Of a stretch of 36,508 nt of DNA, positions 26,356 to 33,329 are shown piece by piece (the first letter of the stretch is position 1; every line of letters begins with the position of its first letter). Made by a program: the position numbers and the translations under genes. The stretch is taken from positions 1 to 36,508 of the forward strand of contig NZ_VFUZ01000042.1 of the NCBI RefSeq assembly GCF_006658505.1. The letters are read 5' to 3'. The notes under the pieces were generated by a model. It had not been told where the DNA came from. It did no database searches and saw only the letters and a list, made by a program, of their open reading frames with translations. The stretch is from Mesorhizobium sp. B2-4-15. GTDB taxonomy: Bacteria > Pseudomonadota > Alphaproteobacteria > Rhizobiales > Rhizobiaceae.

Positions 26356-26399
26356 GAAATAATAATTCCAATCCATAGTCAATATGGAATGAGCATTCC
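26356..26399 (-). promoter_or_regulatory. two IolR-type operator sites around the iolC promoter
   Basis: GGAA-TGAGCA-TTCC at 26386-26399 matches exactly the GGAA-N6-TTCC motif that I recall for Sinorhizobium IolR. GAAA-TAATAA-TTCC at 26356-26369 matches with one change. The two are 30 bp apart, about three helical turns, so two dimers could bind the same face. A -35-like TTGACT (minus strand, 26382-26377) lies between them; no equally good -10 is visible. The spacer is AT-rich compared with neighbours. This supports IolR repression of iolC-D-E-B. Confidence 0.7.
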
Positions 26400-26497
26400 C
26401 GTACTGAAAAGTGCGCGGCCATGATCCCGGACCGAAGGCGGGAAGCGATGGGCGGTGTCCGATTTCCGGCCTCGCCCAGGCCTACTCGGGGTCAAAT

Positions 26498-27364
26498 TCA
26501 GGTTCTTCGCTTGCGGCTTGCGTCGCGCCGCTTCTCGCCGACGCCGACGGTCAGAGCCATGGCCAGCGCCATCGTTGCCGACAGCGAGCGGAAGCCGGCG
26601 AAGTCCGCCTCGGCAATCTCGAACCAGACCCTGGCGAACTGGGCAAGCGGCGAAAACGAGCTGTCGGTGATGGCGACGATCGGCACGCCCTGTTCCGAAA
26701 TGCTGCGTGCTTCCTCGATGGTGGCCGGTGCATAGGGCGAGAAGCTGATGGCGATGACGGCGTCCGCCGGCGTGGCGAAGCCGACCATTTCGGCGTTCAG
26801 GCCGGCGGCGGATTCGATCAGCTGGTTGCGGATCTTCAGCTTGCCCAGCGCGTAGGCGATGTAGGTCGCCACCGGGTAGGAGCGCCGCTTGGCCAGTACA
26901 TAGATGGTCTGCGCCTTCGCCAGCAGGGAAATAGCGTCTTCCAGATGCGCGTCGTCCAGCGTGCGCGAAATGTCGTTGAGCGAGGTGCTCGCGGCGGCGA
27001 CGAATCCGTCGAAGATCGCCCGGTGGCCGGCGCCGGTATCAGCCTTGGCACGCAGCGCCTGCAACCGCTCGTCATAGGAAGAATTGCGCTCGCGCAGCCG
27101 CTCGCGAAACACCTGCTGCAGGCTGGTGAAGCCATCGAAGCCAAGCTGCTGGGCAAAGCGGATCAGGGTCGAAGGCTGCACGCCGGCCGAAGCGGCGATG
27201 CTGGCGGCGGTGCCGAAGGCGATGTCGTCCGGATTGTCGAGCGCATAGGCGGCGATCTGGGCGATGCGCTTGGGCAGGCTCTCGCGCCGGTCCAGGATAG
27301 TGGCGCGTAGCGTCTCGAAGTCGCGAGGTACCAGTTCGTCCATCGTCGGCCCGTTCAAGCTCAT
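26498..27364 (-). CDS. iolR: RpiR-family regulator, probable IolR
   Basis: A 288-residue protein. The HTH_6 domain spans about residues 15-90 (AYALDNPDDIAFGTAASIAASAGVQPSTLIRFAQQLGFDGFTSLQQVFRERL), and a SIS domain follows (about 135-260: IYVLAKRRSYPVATYIAYAL, MVGFATPADAVIAISFSPYAPATIEEARSI, VPIVAITDSSFSPLA). In rhizobia an RpiR-type IolR represses inositol genes and is relieved by a late pathway intermediate. Here it sits 223 bases upstream of iolC in the same direction, with matching operator motifs between. It is divergent from the Gfo/Idh/MocA gene. The ATG at 27364 is used; a second ATG lies at 27343. Confidence 0.9.
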   Translation of the reverse strand: MSLNGPTMDELVPRDFETLRATILDRRESLPKRIAQIAAYALDNPDDIAFGTAASIAASAGVQPSTLIRFAQQLGFDGFTSLQQVFRERLRERNSSYDERLQALRAKADTGAGHRAIFDGFVAAASTSLNDISRTLDDAHLEDAISLLAKAQTIYVLAKRRSYPVATYIAYALGKLKIRNQLIESAAGLNAEMVGFATPADAVIAISFSPYAPATIEEARSISEQGVPIVAITDSSFSPLAQFARVWFEIAEADFAGFRSLSATMALAMALTVGVGEKRRDASRKRRT

Positions 27365-27451
27365 CCGTGAAGCGTCCTCTCTGCCTCATCATAGCGAGCT
27401 TGCGCAAGAACGCCATAAAAAATGAGGCAGACATTCCATTCCCGAAGAAAA

Positions 27452-27467
27452 TGGATTAATTCATCCA
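27452..27467. promoter_or_regulatory. palindrome between iolR and the divergent oxidoreductase
   Basis: TGGATTAATTCATCCA is symmetric in 7 of 8 base pairs. Its outer TGGAT-N6-ATCCA resembles the IolR-type TGGAA-N6-TTCC spacing with a changed inner base. It lies 32 bases before ATG 27484 and could let IolR (or another RpiR-type protein) control both this gene and iolR. Confidence 0.4.
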
Positions 27468-27498
27468 ATCGGCGCTTCTGGCAATGGAGAAATCGCGG

Positions 27499-28608
27499 AT
27501 GGTCGGCGTAGGTCTTATCGGCACGGGCTTCATGGGCAAATGCCATGCCATCGCGTGGAGCGCTGTCGGCGCCGTCTTTCCCGACGTGGCCAAGCCGCGG
27601 CTGGTCCATCTCGGTGAGGTCAACGAGGATCTCGCCAGGTGCAAGGCCGACGAGTTCGGCTTCGCCAAGGCGTCCGGCGACTGGCGCGCCGTGGTCAACG
27701 ACCCGGAGGTCGATATCGTCTCGCTGACCACGCCCAACCAGTTCCATCCGGAAATGGCCATCGCCATCCTCGAAGCCGGCAAGCATCTGTGGTGCGAAAA
27801 ACCGATGGCGCCGAGCTTTGCCGAAGCCGAGGCGATGGCGGCCGCGGCGAAGAAGTCGGGCAAGGTCGCCGCCCTTGGCTACAACTACATCCAGAGCCCG
27901 GCCATCCGCCACATCGGCGCGCTGCTCGACGAGAAGACCATCGGCGAGGTCAACCATCTGCGCATCGAGATGGACGAGGATTTCATGGCCGATCCCGAGG
28001 CGCTGTTCTTCTGGAAGCACGAGGCCGCTTCAGGCTATGGCGCGCTCGACGATTTCGCCGTGCATCCGCTGTCGCTGGTCTCTGTGCTGTTCGGACGCGT
28101 CGCCAGCGTCATCTGCGACATGGCCAAGCCCTATGCCGACCGCAAGCTGGCTGCCGGCGGGCGCCGCGCGGTTGAAACCTACGACATCGCCAGCGTGCTG
28201 ATGCATCTGGAAAACGGCATTGCCGGCACGCTCCAGGTCAACCGCTCGGCCTGGGGCCGCAAGGGCCGCATCGCCGTCCAGATTTTTGGCTCCAAGGGCT
28301 CGATACTCTTCGACCAGGAACGGATGAACGAATTCCAGCTTTACCTCACATCGGACCGCCCGACCGAACAGGGTTATCGCACCATCCTGGTGGCGCCGCA
28401 CCATAAGCCGTACGACGCCTTTGTGCCGGCGCCCGGTCATGGCCTGGGCTTCAACGATCTCAAGATCATCGAGTGCCGCGAATTGCTGACGCGGCTCGCC
28501 GGCAGGCCGGCGCGGCTCATCGAATTCGCGCAAGGGCTGGAGATCGAGCGCACCGTGCACGCAATGGCGCGCTCCTTCGAGGAAAAGCGCTGGGTCGATG
28601 TGCGGTAG
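27499..28608 (+). CDS. Gfo/Idh/MocA-family oxidoreductase
   Basis: A 369-residue NAD(P)-dependent dehydrogenase. The Rossmann start is VGVGLIGTGFMGKCHA, then DIVSLTTPNQFHPEMAIAILEAGKHLWCEKPMA (the E-K-P motif with catalytic Lys), and the C-terminal Gfo domain follows, with GYGALDDFAVHPLSLVSVLFG and its catalytic Asp/His (D-x3-H). The family oxidises inositols, sugars and related polyols. Divergence from iolR suggests an inositol-isomer substrate (for example scyllo- or chiro-inositol), but this is inferred. The start at 27499 is favoured because GGAG (27486-27489) lies 9 bases upstream; ATG 27484 is in frame and adds five residues but has no ribosome site. The spacer 28609-28820 behind it shows nothing recognisable. 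Confidence 0.88.
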   Translation: MVGVGLIGTGFMGKCHAIAWSAVGAVFPDVAKPRLVHLGEVNEDLARCKADEFGFAKASGDWRAVVNDPEVDIVSLTTPNQFHPEMAIAILEAGKHLWCEKPMAPSFAEAEAMAAAAKKSGKVAALGYNYIQSPAIRHIGALLDEKTIGEVNHLRIEMDEDFMADPEALFFWKHEAASGYGALDDFAVHPLSLVSVLFGRVASVICDMAKPYADRKLAAGGRRAVETYDIASVLMHLENGIAGTLQVNRSAWGRKGRIAVQIFGSKGSILFDQERMNEFQLYLTSDRPTEQGYRTILVAPHHKPYDAFVPAPGHGLGFNDLKIIECRELLTRLAGRPARLIEFAQGLEIERTVHAMARSFEEKRWVDVR

Positions 28609-28820
28609 CGTTGCGTCGCGAGGGTATGTTGGCCCTAAGCTAGCAATTCCAACCTAGTGGCTGAGGAAGCTACGGATCGCATGGCGCTGTTCGTGCTAAA
28701 CAAGTAGCGATCTGAATGTTTTTACGTGATAAATAAGCAGTAATTGGCCCCGCAACGTGGCACTTGAAGGCGTGATCTGTTTGTCGCGGTAGAAGTAAGC
28801 GATCCGGAGGAGTAAATAGG

Positions 28821-29564
28821 ATGCGCAAGCGAGGATCAAAAGATTACTGGGGATCGCTTGTATGCGTTAGTAATATTTGTTTATTATTGGCCACGTCTGG
28901 TTCTAACGCCCAGACATTAGGCCGTGACGATAAAATCACGGCGTCTAATTTCTTGTCGGAATTGGATCCGAGCATGAATATGTTAACATGGCCATCCTAT
29001 ACCCGAATATACGAAATATTGGGCGGAGACTCTGATATAATAAGCTCTGTCGACAGCTACAAGTATAAATATAAAGCGATGTTTAATATGGAGAAGGCGG
29101 CAGGCGCCGCTCAAATTTCGATCATATCGGTTTCGCCGGGTATTAACGAAAAAGATATGATTGCATTGCTGCAAAGTTCAAAATTATTGCAAGGATATAA
29201 GCCATTTGCTTATAGGGCTCGTCTCGGCAGCGATGGGTGCACTGCATATAAGTTTACCAGCAGAGAGACGTGGATCTCAGTCGGGTTGCTTTTTGTCGAC
29301 AAAACAAAATTTAAGGCGGGTGACAAAGCGCAAACAGATTCCTGTATACATAGAGCTCTTGATTATATAAACGGATTTCCAAGTAGAAACAAATATTTTA
29401 AATATATGTCATTGCCAGGAGATCTTATTAGGAAGGCTATACTAGGCGCTATATATCGCTGCGCGGCTGATGGCGACAATGCATCGCGGCGAGAAGAGAC
29501 GACAAGGGACAGTATAACCCCGCTGCCATCGTTGCGATGCGTCAAAACGAAGATTGGTGGTTAG
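28821..29564 (+). CDS. AT-rich orphan gene for a secreted protein of unknown family
   Basis: A 247-residue protein whose N-terminus looks like a signal peptide (WGSLVCVSNICLLLATSGSNAQ, cleavage near residue 31). The mature part has cysteines at SDGC, DSC, YRC and LRC that could form disulfides, and a region ALDYINGFPSRNKYFKYMSLPGDLIRK. I do not recognise a family. The base composition is far more AT-rich than any neighbour, with codons such as ATA and AAT frequent. The strong site GGAGGAG (28806-28812) supports ATG 28821. It stands alone between chromosomal-style genes, with no integrase, tRNA or IS in reach, so it looks like a single-gene acquisition. Real coding is likely from length, ribosome site and signal peptide. 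Confidence 0.75.
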   Translation: MRKRGSKDYWGSLVCVSNICLLLATSGSNAQTLGRDDKITASNFLSELDPSMNMLTWPSYTRIYEILGGDSDIISSVDSYKYKYKAMFNMEKAAGAAQISIISVSPGINEKDMIALLQSSKLLQGYKPFAYRARLGSDGCTAYKFTSRETWISVGLLFVDKTKFKAGDKAQTDSCIHRALDYINGFPSRNKYFKYMSLPGDLIRKAILGAIYRCAADGDNASRREETTRDSITPLPSLRCVKTKIGG

Positions 29565-29656
29565 CACACTCCGAAGTTTTGATTGTACGTATCTAAAATC
29601 GCAACGTCGAGAGGATGTCCATTAGGTTCGATCATCCTCAACGTGCTGGCGATCTG

Positions 29657-30355
29657 TCAGCTACCAGCGGCGGCATTCATCTCCCACCCATTCACCCAGA
29701 CCTGCCGCAGGCGGTCGCCTTCGCCCTTGAACATCAGCCCGGTCGGCCGGCAATCCTCGATGCGGTCGCTGCGGAAATTGCGGATCGCCTGGCGCAACTC
29801 GCACCAGGCGACGATGTTGGCGGTTTCGGCGTAGTAGATGAGGGCGATCGGGCGGATGAGGCGTTCGGAGGCGCGGCCAAGCTCGTCGCGATAGGAAAGA
29901 TCGAGCTTTTCCTCGTCGCGGATGGCGCGGCGCACCAGCGCCAGGTCGACCGTGCCGGCCGAAGGCGCGGCGAAACCCCACGCATGCAGCGCATTGGCAT
30001 CGAACGTCTGGCGTAGCGGTGGCGGCACCGCGCCGGCAATCTTGCTGCTGACGCGCTTGGCCGCCTGCTTGAGCTCGTCGTCCCCGGTGCGTTCCAGCAG
30101 CGCCAGCGACAGGACGATTGCCTCCATCTCCTCGATCGAGAACATCAGTGGCGGCAGGTCGAAGCCGGGGCGCAATATGTAGCCGATGCCACGTCCGCCT
30201 TCGATCGGTACCCGCATCGCCTGCAACGCGGCGATGTCGCGATAGATCGAGCGGATCGTCACCTCCAGGCGCTCGGCGATCATTGCCGCGGTCACCGGCT
30301 GTCTTGCCAGCCGCAGGATCTGGATGATCTCGAACAGACGCGACGCCTTGCGCAT
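29657..30355 (-). CDS. YafY-type regulator (HTH_11 + WYL domain)
   Basis: A 232-residue regulator. The winged HTH is at residues 5-60 (RLFEIIQILRLARQPVTAAMIAERLEVTIRSIYRDIAALQAMRVPI), then GGRGIGYILRPGFDLPPLMFSIEEMEAI. A WYL domain from about 135 (VRRAIRDEEKLDLSYRDELGRASERLIRPIALIYYAETANIVAWCELRQAIRNFRSDRI) probably binds a ligand or nucleic acid. It is divergent from the LysE-family gene with a dyad in the shared spacer, so it likely regulates that gene and itself. The effector is unknown. Between its stop and the AT-rich gene is a 92-base convergent spacer with an inverted repeat GAGGATG...CATCCTC (29611-29639), no U-tract. Confidence 0.9.
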   Translation of the reverse strand: MRKASRLFEIIQILRLARQPVTAAMIAERLEVTIRSIYRDIAALQAMRVPIEGGRGIGYILRPGFDLPPLMFSIEEMEAIVLSLALLERTGDDELKQAAKRVSSKIAGAVPPPLRQTFDANALHAWGFAAPSAGTVDLALVRRAIRDEEKLDLSYRDELGRASERLIRPIALIYYAETANIVAWCELRQAIRNFRSDRIEDCRPTGLMFKGEGDRLRQVWVNGWEMNAAAGS

Positions 30356-30379
30356 TTTTTCACCCGGTTCCCGTTCGCT

Positions 30380-30399
30380 ACTGACACACCATCGTCAGT
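30380..30399. promoter_or_regulatory. dyad in the YafY/LysE divergent spacer
   Basis: ACTGAC (30380-30385) and GTCAGT (30394-30399) form a perfect inverted repeat with an 8-base spacer, and another CTGAC follows at 30404-30408. It lies between the divergent starts (30355 and 30484) and is the best operator candidate for the YafY-type regulator. Confidence 0.45.
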
Positions 30400-30483
30400 T
30401 GGGCTGACCTATAGGACTGCCTGTCGATTTGAAAATCAACGGCTTCCGCAATGGATTGCTCGGAAGGCTCACAGGCAACTGAC

Positions 30484-31119
30484 ATGGATTACGCGCTCAA
30501 TCTCTGGCTTTTCTTCCTGCTCCTGCTCGGCATCATCATCGTGCCTGGCATGGACATGCTGTTCGTGCTGGCCAATGCCCTCACCGGCGGTATCAACCGC
30601 GGGCTGGCGGCTACCGGCGGCATCATGCTCGGCGGCATGGTCCATACGCTGAACGGCGCGCTCGGCGTCGGCCTGCTCATGCATTTCGTGCCGATCCTGT
30701 TCACGCCATTGCTGATCGCCGGTGCCGCCTACATGGCCTTTATCGGCATCACGCTGATGCGCAGCTCCATCACGGTCGACAATCGCGGGCCAACCGGCAG
30801 CCGCTCGGCATGGAAGGCCTTCCGCCAGGGCGCCGTAACCTGCCTGATCAATCCAAAAGCCTATCTCTTTGTCCTGGCCGTCTATCCGCAGTTCCTCAAG
30901 CCGGACTACGGTCCGATCTGGGCGCAAGCGACCATCATGGGGCTGCTGACGGTCCTCGCGCAGTTCGCCATCTATGGCGGGCTCGCGATTACCGCCGGCC
31001 GCAGCCGGGACCTGCTGGTCGCCAATCCGCGTGCCACGGCTTTTGCCGGCCGCGCCGCCGGCCTGCTGCTGTTTGCTGTCGCGCTGTTCACCGCGTGGGA
31101 AGGTTTGCGGGCGGCGTGA
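30484..31119 (+). CDS. LysE-family exporter
   Basis: A 211-residue inner-membrane protein of six hydrophobic segments, typical for the LysE/RhtB amino-acid exporter family: LFFLLLLGIIIVPGMDMLFVLANALTGGINRGLAATGGIMLG at the N-terminus with the conserved P-G-x-D and G-R/GL-A stretch, and the AFRQGAVTCLINPKAYLFVLAVYPQF segment. It is expected to export an amino acid or related metabolite driven by the proton gradient; the substrate cannot be told. The ATG at 30484 matches family length; the longer frame from 30451 has no ribosome site. It is divergent from the YafY-type gene and convergent with the DAHP synthase gene (54-base gap). Confidence 0.9.
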   Translation: MDYALNLWLFFLLLLGIIIVPGMDMLFVLANALTGGINRGLAATGGIMLGGMVHTLNGALGVGLLMHFVPILFTPLLIAGAAYMAFIGITLMRSSITVDNRGPTGSRSAWKAFRQGAVTCLINPKAYLFVLAVYPQFLKPDYGPIWAQATIMGLLTVLAQFAIYGGLAITAGRSRDLLVANPRATAFAGRAAGLLLFAVALFTAWEGLRAA

Positions 31120-31173
31120 GACCGGTCCGAATCCGGAGACCGCCGCCCTTCCATACAGACATGGCCTGCCAGA

Positions 31174-32262
31174 TCAGGCGGCTCCTTGCCTCTCCATCAT
31201 CTCGCGCCGTGCCGATCGGCGCCACTCGACGGCGCCGGCAAGGCCGTGCAGCACGGTCTCGGTGGTCGCCCAGTCGATGCAGCCATCGGTGATGCTCTGG
31301 CCGTAGACGAGCGGCTTGCCAGGCACGACGTCCTGCCGGCCGGCGGCGAGATTGCTCTCGATCATGACGCCGATGATGCGCTCGTCGCCTGCCGCCACCT
31401 GGGCCGCCACGTCAGCCGCCACCTTGGGCTGGTTCTCGGGCTTCTTGGCTGAGTTGGCATGGCTGACATCGATCATCAGCCGGGCGGCGATGCCGATGCG
31501 GCCGAGTTCCGTGGCTGCCGCCTCGACGCTCGCCGCGTCATGGTTGGGCTGAACGCCGCCACGCAGGATGACATGGCAGTCCTCATTGCCGGTGGTCGCC
31601 GCTATGGCGCTGCGCCCACCCTTGGTCACCGCCATGAAATGATGCGGCTGCGCGGCCGATTTCACCGCCTCGCCGGCGATCCGCAGATTACCGTCGGTGC
31701 CGTTCTTGAAACCGACCGGGCAGGAGAGGCCAGATGCGAGCTCGCGATGGATCTGGCTCTCGGTCGTGCGCGCGCCGATCGCGCCCCAGGCGACGAGGTC
31801 GGCAATGTATTGCGGTATGGTCATGTCGAGGAATTCGGTCGCCGCCGGCAGGCCGAGATTGTTGACGGCCGACAGCACGTTGCGCGCCATGCGCAACCCT
31901 TTTTCGATGTTGAAGCTGCCGTCGAGGTCGGGATCGTTGATCAGGCCCTTCCAGCCGACGGTCGTGCGCGGCTTTTCGAAATAGACCCGCATGACGATCT
32001 CGAGCCGATCGGACAGGGTCTCGCGCAGCGCCGCCAGACGGCTGGCATAGTCCACGGCGGCGACCGGATCGTGGATGGAACAGGGGCCGACGATGACAAC
32101 AAGTCGATCGTCGGCCCCTGTGAGGATGGAATGGATGGCATCGCGCGAGGTGGCGACGGTACGCGTCGCCGTCAGCGTGCGCGGTATCTCGCGCATCACC
32201 TCGTCCGGCGTGCTCAGTGTCCTGATTTCGGTGACCCGAAGGTCGTCTGTGGTGGTCAACAC
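31174..32262 (-). CDS. aroG: 3-deoxy-7-phosphoheptulonate (DAHP) synthase, class I (AroG/F/H type)
   Basis: A 362-residue enzyme of the first shikimate step, joining phosphoenolpyruvate and erythrose 4-phosphate. Class I marks: VVIVGPCSIHDPVAAVDYASRL near residue 55, MRVYFEKPRTTVGWKGLINDPDLDGSFNI near 90, GARTTESQIHRELASGLSCPVGFKNGTDG, HVILRGGVQPNHD, MIDVSHANSAKK and GVMIESNLAAGRQDV. The start is GTG 32262 with AGGAG about 10 bases upstream. Length is normal. A terminator hairpin ends 40 bases before the start, and upstream of that is a small frame with Tyr-Trp-Tyr-Phe codons, so expression is probably controlled by attenuation in response to aromatic amino acids. The symbol stands for the AroF/G/H type; which isoenzyme cannot be decided. 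Confidence 0.93.
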   Translation of the reverse strand: MLTTTDDLRVTEIRTLSTPDEVMREIPRTLTATRTVATSRDAIHSILTGADDRLVVIVGPCSIHDPVAAVDYASRLAALRETLSDRLEIVMRVYFEKPRTTVGWKGLINDPDLDGSFNIEKGLRMARNVLSAVNNLGLPAATEFLDMTIPQYIADLVAWGAIGARTTESQIHRELASGLSCPVGFKNGTDGNLRIAGEAVKSAAQPHHFMAVTKGGRSAIAATTGNEDCHVILRGGVQPNHDAASVEAAATELGRIGIAARLMIDVSHANSAKKPENQPKVAADVAAQVAAGDERIIGVMIESNLAAGRQDVVPGKPLVYGQSITDGCIDWATTETVLHGLAGAVEWRRSARREMMERQGAA

Positions 32263-32300
32263 GGCTTTCTGCTCCTGGTTGGGAGACCTGCCAGCTGAAA

Positions 32301-32326
32301 CAAAAAAGCCGCCAGGTCTGGCGGCT
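32301..32326 (-). terminator. attenuator terminator in the aroG leader
   Basis: On the minus strand AGCCGCCAG (32326-32318) pairs with CTGGCGGCT (32315-32307) around a minimal loop, and TTTTTTG follows. It is a strong intrinsic terminator lying between the leader ORF and the aroG start. An upstream copy of CTGGCGGC (in 32381-32370) can pair with its first arm instead, which would prevent termination. It is unlikely to be simply the end of the vapBC unit, because the aroG promoter lies between. Confidence 0.85.
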
Positions 32327-32350
32327 GTTCGGATTTTGATGCTGCAATCT

Positions 32351-32422
32351 TCAGATCGAGCGCAATCCTCCCGCCGCCAGCGAGCTGCTAAAGTACCAAT
32401 AGGTGGCGGTCAGGTTGATCAT
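32351..32422 (-). CDS. aromatic-amino-acid leader peptide of aroG (leaderless)
   Basis: A 23-codon ORF beginning MINLTAT, then Tyr-Trp-Tyr-Phe as codons 8-11 (TAT TGG TAC TTT), SSSLAAGGLRSI and TGA. Three different aromatic residues in a row is just what a DAHP synthase attenuator would sense. The ATG at 32422 falls at the predicted transcription start, so the message would be leaderless; no Shine-Dalgarno is needed or seen. A longer version from ATG 32431 is in frame (three extra residues) but that ATG overlaps the -10 box. A ribosome stalled at the aromatic codons would cover segment 1, freeing segment 2 to pair with 3 and allowing aroG transcription. Confidence 0.8.
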   Translation of the reverse strand: MINLTATYWYFSSSLAAGGLRSI

Positions 32423-32428
32423 GCGGCT

Positions 32429-32457
32429 CATATAGTCGAAGCTGAAACGTTTGTCAC
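32429..32457 (-). promoter_or_regulatory. promoter of the aroG leader
   Basis: Minus-strand -35 GTGACA (32457-32452), spacer of 17 bases, -10 TATATG (32434-32429), then AGCCGC and the A of ATG at 32422 as the likely +1. Both boxes are close to the sigma-70 type consensus used by rhizobia, and the spacing is ideal. The vapC stop is 59 bases further upstream, so this promoter serves the aroG leader only. Confidence 0.7.
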
Positions 32458-32515
32458 GAGGCTGATGCGACTACGAGGAGAGATGGGCGCTTCGAGGCCC
32501 GCATAAGCACCCGAT

Positions 32516-32938
32516 TCATGCAGTCCAGGGGTCGAGGAGTTCAAGTCCAAGACCTTCGAAATCCCTGGTATTGCGTGTCGCCAAGGTGAGCTGCCGCGCA
32601 ATCGCGGTGGCTGCGATCAATCCGTCCATCGATGACAGACCGCGACCCCGGCGCTTGGCAAAGCCCATCAGATCGCCCCACGCCAATGCTACCGGTTCAT
32701 CCACCGGAAGAACCCTCTGCTCGAAGCGCTGCGGCAGGTCCAGAGCGAGCCATTCAGCCAGCGCCTCGCGTTTGCGGCCCTCATCCATAAGAGCAACGCC
32801 GCGCCGGATCTCGGCGATCGAAACGACACTGATGAAGGTCCGGTCCTCATCGAGCCCGTCCAGCCACTCCAGAACGCGCACGTCCGGCGACGGCCTCGTC
32901 GCCTCGGACAGGACATTCGTGTCGAGCAGCAGCTTCAC
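32516..32938 (-). CDS. vapC: VapC-type PIN-domain toxin
   Basis: A 140-residue PIN-domain ribonuclease. The acidic residues are in place: D6 in LLLDTNVLSE, E43 in SIAEIRRG and D104 or near in SSMDGLIAATA, with a final D in TRNTRDFEGLGLELLDPW. As VapC it would cleave tRNA or rRNA when its antitoxin is lost. GTG start at 32938 overlaps the antitoxin stop (GTGA), which couples translation. All catalytic residues are present, so it is likely functional. Length and organisation match the FitB-like VapC group in alphaproteobacteria. It ends 59 bases before the aroG promoter. Confidence 0.92.
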   Translation of the reverse strand: MKLLLDTNVLSEATRPSPDVRVLEWLDGLDEDRTFISVVSIAEIRRGVALMDEGRKREALAEWLALDLPQRFEQRVLPVDEPVALAWGDLMGFAKRRGRGLSSMDGLIAATAIARQLTLATRNTRDFEGLGLELLDPWTA

Positions 32939-33213
32939 AGCGGCAGATCACGCGGTTCGTCGCGTTGACGCTCAAGGTCGAGATCGGCGCCGCGCAGTGG
33001 CGAGTCCAGCAGGAACTCCGCAAGCGTACCCTTACGAACAGTTTTCCGCCGCCATTCCTCGGCCGAAACGACAACCACGCTTGGTTTGCCGTTTCTCGTG
33101 ATGGTCTGCGGCGAAGATTGCGCGCGCTCGATGACCTCCGATAGCCGGGCTTTTGCCCCAGCGACCGTCCAGCTCGTGCCTTTCTTGGGTTCTGGCAGCA
33201 TTTTCAATCCCAT
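32935..33213 (-). CDS. Phd/YefM-type antitoxin
   Basis: A 92-residue protein with the Phd/YefM core: SWTVAGAKARLSEVIERAQSSPQTITRNGKPSVVVVSAEEW (residues 14-54), a DNA-binding fold. A C-terminal tail rich in charged residues (LDLERQRDEPRDLPL) wraps the toxin. It neutralises VapC and represses the pair. Possible starts are ATG 33228, 33213 and 33199; 33213 (MGLKML) is used, as 33228 would coincide with the predicted transcription start. Its stop overlaps the toxin start. Confidence 0.87.
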   Translation of the reverse strand: MGLKMLPEPKKGTSWTVAGAKARLSEVIERAQSSPQTITRNGKPSVVVVSAEEWRRKTVRKGTLAEFLLDSPLRGADLDLERQRDEPRDLPL

Positions 33214-33261
33214 GACTAGTCTGACCATCTTGACTATATGGGAATGCCGATGCTCCGGCAA
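33213..33261 (-). promoter_or_regulatory. promoter and operator candidate of the toxin-antitoxin pair
   Basis: Minus-strand -35 TTGCCG (33261-33256), 17-base spacer, -10 TATAGT (33238-33233). Just downstream is the palindrome GACTAGTC (33214-33221), and TAGTCA occurs twice 18 bp apart (33236-33231 and 33218-33213). Dyad plus repeats over the start fit autorepression by the antitoxin-toxin complex. The rest of the spacer to 33329 holds nothing recognisable. Confidence 0.5.
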
Positions 33262-33329
33262 CAGGGCTTTAAAGCGCAGCCGTGATGGTGCGGACACACG
33301 GCCGAGCTCTGCGGGACGTAGTGTTGCCG

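Larger units (their letters stand above)
32301..32422 (-). ncRNA. predicted attenuated leader RNA of aroG (about 120 nt)
   Basis: Termination at the hairpin 32326-32307 of a transcript that starts at 32422 would release an RNA of about 120 nt containing the leader ORF and hairpins. Segments: 1, ACCGCCACC in codons 5-7 (within 32412-32402); 2, CTGGCGGC (in 32381-32370); 3 and 4, the terminator arms. 1:2 pairs over 6 bp (CCGCCA:TGGCGG), 2:3 over 8 bp and 3:4 over 9 bp, the classic three-way choice. The comparable rnTrpL RNA of Sinorhizobium acts also in trans; whether this one does is open. Confidence 0.65.

Noticed and set aside
32301..32326. Reading the hairpin as only the terminator of the vapBC unit
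   Set aside because: It lies about 190 bases after the vapC stop, beyond a good promoter and leader ORF, and has a competing pairing partner upstream. Attenuation explains all of these.
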